This document shows, piece after piece, positions 6,779-12,943 of a stretch of DNA of 12,943 nt (its first letter is position 1; each line of letters starts with the position of its first letter). The notes beneath the pieces are model-generated. The model was not told where the DNA came from. It was given only the letters and a program-made list of their open reading frames with translations, and did not search any database. Position numbers and translations under genes: made by a program. Source of the stretch: Entophlyctis helioformis (Eukaryota > Chytridiomycota > Chytridiomycetes > Chytridiales > Chytriomycetaceae); NCBI GenBank assembly GCA_025526915.1, contig JAHLKH010000428.1:1-12943 (forward strand), written 5' to 3'.

Positions 6779-8017
6779 ATGTCAGCAGCCGCCTGCACAG
6801 CCGTCGCAGATGCCTTGCTGCCCGACACATCGAGCACAGCGGACACGACAGCAACAGACGCCCAACCGAGCGGATATGCGAGTGTCTCAGAGTACATGGA
6901 GTCCGTGCCGGCCGTCAACCGAAACCTCATTCTCATCTACGCCATCCTGACAGTCATGGTGACGATCCTGGTGTCGGGACACCGGCCGCGGCACTGGCGC
7001 GCGCACCTGCTGCAGATCGCTGCCGCCGGGTTCGCCACGAGCCAGATCGCAGGCATCGTCGGCGCGGTGCTGTTTGTGTTTGAGCTGCAGTCGACGGTGC
7101 CGTGGGTCGCCGTCGCCGCAACGGTGCTCGTGTGGGTGCCGCGGTTCGTGACGCGGATCATGATCCTGCTGTTCCTGCTGACGCGGCTCAATGCCGTGTT
7201 TGCGCGGATTCGCGTGCGGCGGCCGCTGCTTGCCATTCCGCAGGGCGTCGCCGGCCTCGCATCCATTGGGCTCTTGGCGCTGTGCGGGGTCGTGTACGCC
7301 ATCACGATCGCGATATGCTGCTTCCTGGATCTCGGCTTTGTCAATTCGTGGTGGGGGGCCGCATCACAAAGTGGGTCCGCACAAGCAACAGCCATTGCAA
7401 GCCAGTGGACGCTGTCGGCGCATCGGGTGCATGCCGTATCGGACTTGATGCTCGTTGGATGGGACGTTGCGGTCATGTCAGCAACGTGGCAAGGCCGGGC
7501 CATGCTGCCCAACCCGCGTGCGCACGACACTCTGCTCATCAAAGCAATCGTCTGTCTGGGTCTCTGCTCGGCAGGCACAATCTGCACTGTCGTCTGCACG
7601 GTAGGCGGTCTGGATCCAGACGGCCAGCTGGCGTCCATGTTCCTTGGATCGCGCATCATCCTGTGCGAGATCGCCAACACGCTCATCATCCAAGTCGTGG
7701 CTGTGGACGGCGTTGGCTGGGACACGATGCTCGTGACAAACGGCAGACGCACTCAAAAGGGATCGTCGTCCCAAAGCGCATCGGATTCTCTGTCCCAGTC
7801 GCTCGCGCAGCCGGCAACATCGTGGTGGTCAAGGATACGGCAGGCACTTGGGTTCCAGTCACAGCACAACTCCTGGTCCGGCCGGTCGTCAACAGCATCA
7901 GACGACATCCCAAACCGGTTTGGAAACCCGCGGCCGTCCATCCAGATGCATGCAGGGCCACGGCCGTCGATCAGGACTGCGGAATCGCTGGATCACAGAC
8001 GGCCTTCCATCGCGTGA
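6779..8017 (+). CDS. Uncharacterised 7-TM membrane protein, copy B
   Basis: Intronless, 412 aa, a diverged tandem paralogue of the preceding gene. The N-terminus of about 46 residues is Ala/Thr/Ser-rich. Membrane segments lie at about 47-66, 76-102, 107-134, 155-184, 213-236, 252-276 and 283-308. Family marks match copy A position for position: LTRLN after TM3, LDLG closing TM4, a conserved SD in TM5 (AVSDLMLVGWD; copy A has DSADFIVLVLD), LDPD before TM7 and GSRIILCEIAN in TM7. The loop between TM4 and TM5 is longer than in copy A. The tail of about 104 residues is Ser/Gln-rich and ends with three RPSI repeats, the last in RRPSIA, a textbook RRxS PKA consensus. A CRE-type site lies upstream. 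The function is unknown; receptor, transporter or membrane scaffold are all possible. Confidence 0.85.
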   Translation: MSAAACTAVADALLPDTSSTADTTATDAQPSGYASVSEYMESVPAVNRNLILIYAILTVMVTILVSGHRPRHWRAHLLQIAAAGFATSQIAGIVGAVLFVFELQSTVPWVAVAATVLVWVPRFVTRIMILLFLLTRLNAVFARIRVRRPLLAIPQGVAGLASIGLLALCGVVYAITIAICCFLDLGFVNSWWGAASQSGSAQATAIASQWTLSAHRVHAVSDLMLVGWDVAVMSATWQGRAMLPNPRAHDTLLIKAIVCLGLCSAGTICTVVCTVGGLDPDGQLASMFLGSRIILCEIANTLIIQVVAVDGVGWDTMLVTNGRRTQKGSSSQSASDSLSQSLAQPATSWWSRIRQALGFQSQHNSWSGRSSTASDDIPNRFGNPRPSIQMHAGPRPSIRTAESLDHRRPSIA

Positions 8018-8080
8018 TCCGACTGGCCTGACTGACCGACAGCTGTAAATGAAAATAGCGCAGTCGTTCATTGTGTTGTG

Positions 8081-9844
8081 TTACTTGGACAGATACTCAT
8101 GGCAAGTGTCGACATGCACGCGTCGTCGCTGCCGCAACGCCTGCAGCACAGCCACCGAGCTCCATGTCAGCTGTGCAGCACCTTGTTTCCGGCCACTGTC
8201 TCTGTTCCACTGCTCGCTGAGCGGATCCATCACATCCGGCTCCCTTGGACGCGAGCCAAGCTCGCCAATCCTGAGTAGCACCGAGTCGCCGTACGCGGTC
8301 AGGTTGCGCACCATGGCCGCGAACAGGCCATCATCGGATGCGATGACGGTGGGCTGTGCCAGCACAGCAGCATCGGTCTTTACAAACCGTGCCAGGAACG
8401 GCCGTGACCAGCGCGAGATGGGAATGACACGCAGCCGACACCAGTGCGATGCAATCTGGTATGCCTGCTCAGCAAGCGCTGCTGTTGCCAGAGGCCATGG
8501 GTTGCCGAGCGAGAATCCAATGCCGTCATACACGTCTTCGGGATACCGTCCCACCACCACGGCGACATCAGACGCCGAGTCGTTCCTGTTGATCTGATAC
8601 AGAGCGTCCATGACGCTGACGAGACGGACGACGGTCGCCATGACGCGGTCGTTCCATGGCGCATGCACATCACCGTCATCGTCGTTTGCTTTGGCGACCC
8701 ACTGCGAGTGGATCGCACCCAGCAGCACGGCAACGTCCAGCTGGCTAGCCTTGGACTCGATCCCGCCACGCACATCAACGGTCGCACGGATGTACGCAGC
8801 GGCAGGATCCCAGAACCGCGTCAGCCCGGCCTCCATCTCGACGGCCTGGCGATCGTACCAGTTTGCGGCGCCAGCATCGCCAAGGCGACGGGCAAGCCGC
8901 GCACCAGCACGCATAGCAGCACGTTGCACAGCCATCGTGTACCAATGCGTGCCAAGGCTCTCTTCCCACAGGTCAAACGACGGTGCACGCCAGACTTGGG
9001 CCACGTACTCGAGATCGGTTTTGACCACCGAGAACGAGGGCAGCTTGCCATCGTAGAGCACCGACCGCACGTACGGCTCGCGCTGCGGGCACGTGTCGAG
9101 CAGGTGCTCGGCATACGCAACCAGGGTCGACGCGCGCAAGGCAGGGCCGTCGGTCTGGGGGCGGCCCCACGGCCCGGCGAACGGCGATCCGTCGACATTG
9201 AACTTTGGCTCGCCGAGACCGGCAATGGCATCGCGTCGCAGCTGGTGCGAGTGCGACACCCCGGCATAGGCGTCGAGGAGACCCTCGAGCTCGGGATGCG
9301 GCTCGCACGCAACGCCATGCGCCGTGGTGGCTGGCGCGGACGCAGGTGGCGGCGGGCCGGTGCGGTTCGGGGCAGTAACGTCGCGGAGATGGTCGAGGAC
9401 AGCGGCAAAGGCGAGAGCCGCGTCGCGGGTCCAGTGGAAGAAGTAGTCGGGCTGGTGCTGCGAGGGCGACGCAATGGCCGTGCCTCGGGGCACGCCGGGC
9501 GCGTGCAGGTTGGCAAACAGCACCGTCTGGGCCGTTCTGGCCAGCGTCGCCTCGACGTGCGGTGGCAGCGATGGCAGCAACGACCGCAGCGACTGTGCAG
9601 GCGATGTCGGAGATTGGCTCGTGTGGTGGCAGAGTCGGTGCTCGTGCTGGTGCTGGTGCTGCTGCGCTGCCAGGAGTGCAGCCAGACACACGAGCAGCAG
9701 ACACACGAGCAGCAGGGCCACGGGAAGCAGCGACAGAGCCCGCCGGAGCGGCCGCCGGTGCCGAGCGCGGGCCGTCGCAGCCGTCGTCGCAGCCGTCATC
9801 GCAGCCGTCATCACAGCCCGCCCGTCCAAGCGCGGGTTTCCCAT
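8081..9844 (-). CDS. GH15 glucoamylase with N-terminal membrane anchor
   Basis: Exo-acting glucan 1,4-alpha-glucosidase that releases glucose from starch or glycogen ends. Intronless, 587 aa from the ATG at 9844. Residues below use that start. A basic N-terminus (RARHRRPLRR) precedes a hydrophobic stretch at 36-60, then a His/Gln-rich spacer. This fits a type II signal anchor or an uncleaved signal peptide. GH15 motifs appear in order: FFHWTRDAAL (135-144), GEPKFNVDGSPF (211-222), DLWEE with the catalytic acid Glu294, GRYPEDVYDG (432-441), and LSEQ with the catalytic base Glu544, then LTW (559-561). By family knowledge Glu294 and Glu544 match Glu179 and Glu400 of Aspergillus glucoamylase. No starch-binding module is seen. 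The start is uncertain: the frame opens at 9883, which overlaps the divergent J-domain start at 9862, while 9844 and 9811 do not. Confidence 0.92.
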   Translation of the reverse strand: MGNPRLDGRAVMTAAMTAATTAATARARHRRPLRRALSLLPVALLLVCLLLVCLAALLAAQQHQHQHEHRLCHHTSQSPTSPAQSLRSLLPSLPPHVEATLARTAQTVLFANLHAPGVPRGTAIASPSQHQPDYFFHWTRDAALAFAAVLDHLRDVTAPNRTGPPPPASAPATTAHGVACEPHPELEGLLDAYAGVSHSHQLRRDAIAGLGEPKFNVDGSPFAGPWGRPQTDGPALRASTLVAYAEHLLDTCPQREPYVRSVLYDGKLPSFSVVKTDLEYVAQVWRAPSFDLWEESLGTHWYTMAVQRAAMRAGARLARRLGDAGAANWYDRQAVEMEAGLTRFWDPAAAYIRATVDVRGGIESKASQLDVAVLLGAIHSQWVAKANDDDGDVHAPWNDRVMATVVRLVSVMDALYQINRNDSASDVAVVVGRYPEDVYDGIGFSLGNPWPLATAALAEQAYQIASHWCRLRVIPISRWSRPFLARFVKTDAAVLAQPTVIASDDGLFAAMVRNLTAYGDSVLLRIGELGSRPREPDVMDPLSEQWNRDSGRKQGAAQLTWSSVAVLQALRQRRRVHVDTCHEYLSK

Positions 9845-9861
9845 CAACGGAACAACTCGCG

Positions 9862-10905
9862 ATGACGTCACACCGGCCGACACGACTGCTGGCGCTGCTG
9901 ACAGGCGTGCGGCCGATCGCTGTGCGCCTGTGCGGCCCTATGCCCGCATGGGCAGCAGCAACAGCAGCGCACGCACACGCACACGCACACGCACACGCAC
10001 ACGCACACGCACACCGCCGCCTCATGGCAACGGCAGCGCCCGGCTCCTTTGGCGCGCGCGGCCGCTTCTGCCCGTACGAGGTGCTCGGGCTGAGCAAGTC
10101 GTGCAGCGCAGCAGACATCAAAAAAGCCTACAAGGCCAAGGTGTTTGACCTGCACCCCGACAGGGCCATGGCCGCCAACCTGCAGGGCAACACCGCCGCC
10201 ACCAACAGCAGCAGCAGCAGCAGCAGCAATGCCAACGACCCCAACAGAGAAGAGTTTCTGAGAGTCGTGCGTGCGTACGAGATACTCGGCGATCCGCAGT
10301 CCCGCGCAAGCCACGACCGGCAATCGGCATCGGGTGGTGGTGGCATCAACGGCGACGACGCTTCTTGGGCATCGTCGGGCTCCAGCAGCGGTGGCAGCTC
10401 CAGCGGCGGTGGCACCTACTACAACCAGCGCTTCAACGAGTACGCCCGCTACAGACGCCGTCCGAGCGCCTACACGGACGGCGGCCGGCCCGAGACGACG
10501 TATGCCGACGGCACGTACTACGAGGGCTACTACGAGGCCGTGCAGGCCAACCGCGGCCCGCTGTACATGCCCAACTGGGCCATGGGCCTCATCGTGTTTG
10601 TCGTGGCCTTTTCGATCGGGTCGCTGGGGATGGTCATTCGCAGCGATCGCGCCAAGCGGCTGCTGTCCGAAGAGGCACGCGGCGACGAGCTGGTCCACCG
10701 GCTGATCCGCTACGAGGACGATCCGTCGCTGGTGCAGAAGCGTCTTGGCGCGCAGTTTGATGCCGTTGTGGCGCGCATGGACCGGCTGGACGAGCGACTG
10801 CCGCCTGTCGCGGCACCAGACGCGTCTGCTGCTGCGCCGTCGTCTCTGCCCGTCCCCGAGCAAGCCCTTCAACCACAACAACAACCGCCCTCACCACCCG
10901 CATGA
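9862..10905 (+). CDS. Mitochondrial-type J-domain (DnaJ/Hsp40) protein with one membrane span
   Basis: Hsp70 co-chaperone, 347 aa from the ATG at 9862. The N-terminus (TRLLALLTGVRPIAVRL) is rich in Arg and Leu without acids, typical of a mitochondrial presequence. Then an Ala-His repeat (about 36-51) is encoded by GCACAC units. The J domain is 69-153: FCPYEVLGL, helix II KKAYKAKVFDL, the essential HPD at 98-100, and helix III with RAYEILGDPQSRASHDR. The loop after HPD is stretched by about 20 residues with seven serines. A Gly/Ser-rich linker and a Tyr-rich stretch follow, then a membrane span at about 238-259, a charged region, and a Pro/Gln-rich tail. There is no zinc-finger or substrate-binding DnaJ domain, so it is a class III (type C) J protein. 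It is head-to-head with the glucoamylase gene, leaving almost no promoter between them. A shorter start at 10024 (MATAAPGSFG) would lose the presequence. Confidence 0.85.
   Translation: MTSHRPTRLLALLTGVRPIAVRLCGPMPAWAAATAAHAHAHAHAHAHAHAHRRLMATAAPGSFGARGRFCPYEVLGLSKSCSAADIKKAYKAKVFDLHPDRAMAANLQGNTAATNSSSSSSSNANDPNREEFLRVVRAYEILGDPQSRASHDRQSASGGGGINGDDASWASSGSSSGGSSSGGGTYYNQRFNEYARYRRRPSAYTDGGRPETTYADGTYYEGYYEAVQANRGPLYMPNWAMGLIVFVVAFSIGSLGMVIRSDRAKRLLSEEARGDELVHRLIRYEDDPSLVQKRLGAQFDAVVARMDRLDERLPPVAAPDASAAAPSSLPVPEQALQPQQQPPSPPA
9863..9870. promoter_or_regulatory. CRE-type palindrome TGACGTCA at divergent gene starts
   Basis: A perfect TGACGTCA lying between the glucoamylase start (9844) and overlapping the J-domain gene's ATG at 9862. 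If functional it could serve both genes. Because it overlaps coding sequence under the chosen start, the true J-domain start may lie further downstream, or the match may be chance. Confidence 0.35.
9973..10014 (+). repeat. (GCACAC)7 in-frame hexanucleotide repeat
   Basis: Seven perfect GCACAC units, in frame, encoding alternating Ala-His in the presequence region of the J-domain protein. One more Ala-His pair (GCGCAC) precedes it. Unit changes of 6 bp keep the frame. Confidence 0.9.
10207..10227 (+). repeat. (AGC)7 poly-serine repeat in J-domain loop
   Basis: Seven AGC codons coding for serine in the loop between HPD and helix III of the J domain. The flanking Asn/Thr-rich residues make the loop about 20 residues longer than in ordinary J domains. 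Confidence 0.9.
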
Positions 10906-10957
10906 CCGAATGACCGAATGAACCAAAAACGCATCCCGCTTTACTGATCAGTCGGGA

Positions 10958-12141
10958 TTAGTGGCCCTTTTGGGGCACGGCAGCACGCACAGACCGCTGC
11001 GCATTGAGCGACTTGAGGGTCGCGTAGATGGTCTTGAGGATCGGCGTGTCGACGCCGTGTGCCGCGGCAATACGGATGGGGTTGCCCAGGATCACCTCGA
11101 TCTCGATGGGCCGGCCCGCGTCCCAGTCGGCGAGCATGGACGGCCGGTACGGACCCACGCCGCGCGTGACGGCAATAAACTTGTCAATCGTCTCCATGGA
11201 CTCGGGGAACGGCACGCCGAGCACGGCCAGGGCGGCGCGCTGGACTTCGGCCATGGTGTCGTGCACGAGCGCGTGGTTTCGGGGAGATCGAGCAGCGTGA
11301 GCGTGTCGACGCAGCCCGAGATGATGGACAGCGGGTTGAACGAGGCGTTCCACATGAGCTTGTGCCAGCGGGCGATCTGCACGCTGGGCACAAACGACGA
11401 CGTCACTTTGAAGCCGCCGGCTACGAGGAGCGAACAAAGGCGCGTGGACGCCGGCGTCGGACGGGTTGACCGAGTGGTGCAAGCCAATGAGCGTGTTGAT
11501 GATCGCCTTGTGGATGATGCGGCCGTCGTCCACCTGGGTGGCCGCGACGTGCGTGACCTGTGCCCGTCGCGCTCAGCGGGTCAGTGCAGCCGGGTCGCCG
11601 ACAGACACACGCAAGCAGAGCGACGACCCACGCAGGACGAGACGGGGTTCGTGGGGAAGCGGGCCACGAACGGATCCTCGATGCCGACGCCGTTCTGGAT
11701 GAGGTGGATCATGGTGCGGCCGGGCGTGACGGCGGGCGAGATGAGTTCCGCCGCGTCGACCAGATCCGGCAGGGCCTTCATCGTGACGACGACGTGGTCG
11801 TAGCCAGCGAGGTGCGGCCGCTCGGCGGCGATGCAGGCGGCAGCATCCGCGGCGGACGAGTGCACGCTGTGCGGCACAAAGTGGATGTCGCCAAAGACGG
11901 AGCTCTGGATGCGGTACCCGCCGGTGCGCACGGCGTGGAAGTTGGAGCGGCACACGACGGACACGAGCGAGCGCGGCGGCTGGTGCAGGCGGGCGGCGTA
12001 CAGCGACCCGATGGCGCCGGCACCGACTGGCTGCTGGTGTCAGTGGGCGTGTGTGTGCGTGTGTGTGTATCTGTGCGTGTGTGCGAGTGGCAGCCACGAC
12101 GCACCAACCAGGATCCGTGCAGGCTCGTCGTCGGCCATCAT
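10958..12141 (-). CDS. 2-dehydropantoate 2-reductase family protein (ApbA/PanE), three exons, two apparent frameshifts
   Basis: NADPH-dependent ketopantoate reductase family, in pantothenate and CoA synthesis if a true orthologue. Exons are 12141-12105, 12026-11632 and 11557-10958. The introns are 78 nt (GTGCGT to GCCAG, CACTGAC branch) and 74 nt (GTGGGT to CACAG, CACTGAC branch). The N-terminus reads RILVVGAGAIGSLYAARL, a Rossmann GxGxxG at about 14-19 that is assembled only after splicing. HLIQNGVG carries the conserved Asn. The C-terminal domain has RWHKLMWNASFNPL with the catalytic Lys, and AGRPIEIEVILGNPI with the active-site Glu. Exon 3 changes frame twice: near 11440-11445 (fits two missing bases in a GCGC run) and near 11268-11278 (fits one missing base). 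The net change is three, and about 344 aa is the family's usual size. All key residues survive, so assembly indels are likelier than a pseudogene. It converges on the J-domain gene with a 52-bp gap. Confidence 0.85.
12045..12084 (-). repeat. CA/GT-rich simple repeat inside reductase intron 1
   Basis: On the plus strand a run of GTGTGTGTGCGTGTGTGTGT type; on the gene strand it is CA/CGCA-rich. It fills about half of the 78-nt first intron of the reductase gene, between donor and branch site. The composition matches the CA-rich leaders of the cyclase and 7-TM copy A. Confidence 0.8.
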
Positions 12142-12943
12142 GGTCTTTGCGTTGTTGTCGTTGAACGGTCGAAGGACAAGATCCTGCACTAGGGGTAGAC
12201 TTTTCGCTTGCCTCTTGAGAGTCCTATTTCAGTCGGCGAACTCCTCGGCGAGGCCCAAATTTCTGCAGCGCTTTGGGCCGAGAGTCGGAATGAATCCCCT
12301 CTGCGAGGCCCTTCCATTTTATGTTTGAGCCTCGGCGAGGCATATCCACGCTCAGTCTGCCCCTCGCGAAGGGTCTCCATGCCGCAGCCGGCCGCGCTCA
12401 GCTCGCCATCCACGAGCGCGCTCAACCGTGGATCTGGCGGGCGGAACGGCGGAGAACTGGACACGGTCGCGCGTTCCACGCGGCGCTGGTGTTTCCCTGT
12501 GCCAAACTTCTGGTCGAGACGTTTCCCAGCACCCGTTGCCGGTGCGCTTTCCGTCACAGTGGGCCGCTTGGCTCACTCGCCTGTGAACGCGCGCTTGCGG
12601 CCCTCCGTTCGAGCTCGTTGGCACACGCCTCGCCGGCGGTTTGGCGCTGCCGCCCTCCTTCGACGCGTTCTGGTGCCTGTTCGCCCGACCGGCTGGCCGA
12701 CCGCCCGCCACCCGGCTTGCACGCACGCCGGCCCTCCTTCCGGCTCGGGCCTGCCCGCCTGCCCGCCTGCCCAACTAGCCCGCCTGCCTTACTAGCCTGC
12801 CTGCCTGCCTGCCCTACGAGCCGCTGCTTTCCTCGCCTGTCTGCCTGCCCTTCGGCTCGTCCACTGCTCACCAGCACGCCGCCAGATCTGACCGCGCGGC
12901 CACACTCCGCTCATCACCACTCTGGTGTGGCCCTTTGCTGACA
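12142..12943. other. GC-rich region upstream of the reductase gene, no recognised gene
   Basis: The first part must hold the reductase promoter; no clear element is seen. Open frames of about 120-206 codons exist on both strands, but they are Arg/Pro/Ala/Ser-rich, overlap each other, and show no domain, so they look like a by-product of GC content. CCTCGGCGAGG, a near-perfect palindrome, occurs twice (12243-12253 and 12330-12340, 87 bp apart), with a related CTGCGAGGCC at 12301-12310. The right end turns into CCTG/CCCG repeats. A gene entering from the right edge cannot be excluded. Confidence 0.5.
12750..12850 (+). repeat. Degenerate CCTG/CCCG tandem repeat
   Basis: Irregular runs of GCCTGCCC and CCTG words, including CCTGCCTGCCTGCCTG just before 12811 and CCCGCCTGCCCGCCTG near 12755-12770. 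The same words appear on the minus strand of the minisatellite at 4703-4790, so the two fields may share a sequence type. Confidence 0.7.

Noticed and set aside
5291..8017. Microbial or animal-type rhodopsins next to a cyclase, as in blastocladiomycete rhodopsin-cyclases
   Set aside because: TM7 of both proteins lacks the retinal-binding lysine and the cyclase is not fused to them.
7102..8031. A 309-codon plus-strand frame inside 7-TM copy B
   Set aside because: Arg/His/Ala-rich out-of-frame translation; the 7-TM frame has seven hydrophobic segments matched by its paralogue.
9562..9861. An N-terminal extension of the J-domain protein
   Set aside because: It runs antisense through the start of the glucoamylase coding sequence and gives Ser/Gln/Pro repeats; the presequence at 9862 is a natural start.
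12321..12941. A 206-codon plus-strand gene at the right edge
   Set aside because: Cys/Pro/Arg-rich translation driven by CCTG repeats, overlapped by similar open frames on both strands, no domain.

Overview
The window is nuclear DNA of a eukaryote, most likely an early-diverging fungus of the chytrid type. Seen directly: GC-rich coding sequence, short GT-AG introns (62-126 nt, several with a CTGAC-like branch site), many microsatellites and minisatellites, monocistronic genes on both strands, and the standard genetic code. The chytrid assignment is inference. It rests on the gene mix: an FHA-GAF-class III cyclase, a plant-type LRR protein split into one-repeat exons, a small CDCG zinc-finger protein, and unclassified 7-TM proteins. 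No species can be named from the sequence alone.

Layout. (1) 1-543, minus: 5' part of a leucine-rich-repeat gene that runs off the left edge. (2) 544-1179: no convincing gene. (3) about 1180-1572, plus: small zinc-finger protein of unknown role. (4) 1573-2155: tail-to-tail spacer with a cluster of CACGTG palindromes and a GA-rich tract. (5) 2156-4632, minus: four-exon adenylyl cyclase (FHA, GAF, class IIIb catalytic domain) with one apparent missing base in the catalytic domain. (6) 4633-5290: divergent promoter region packed with tandem repeats. (7) 5291-6631 and 6779-8017, plus: two intronless, diverged tandem copies of a 7-TM protein family I cannot place. (8) 8081 to about 9844, minus: membrane-anchored GH15 glucoamylase. 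(9) 9862-10905, plus: J-domain protein with a mitochondrial-type presequence and a single membrane span. (10) 10958-12141, minus: three-exon ApbA/PanE-type 2-dehydropantoate 2-reductase with two apparent frameshifts. (11) 12142-12943: GC-rich, repeat-bearing, no recognisable gene.

The most interesting block is 2.1-8.0 kb. A predicted cAMP-making enzyme is head-to-head with a 7-TM gene, followed by its paralogue. A perfect cAMP-response-type palindrome (TGACGTCA) lies between the two 7-TM genes. RRxS motifs of the PKA type occur in the cyclase and in the tail of the second 7-TM protein. A sensory cAMP module is a testable reading of this, not a demonstrated one.

The apparent frameshifts in the cyclase and the reductase are all best explained by missing bases in short repeats or GC-rich runs. 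This points to residual assembly indels more than to gene decay, but raw reads would be needed to decide.
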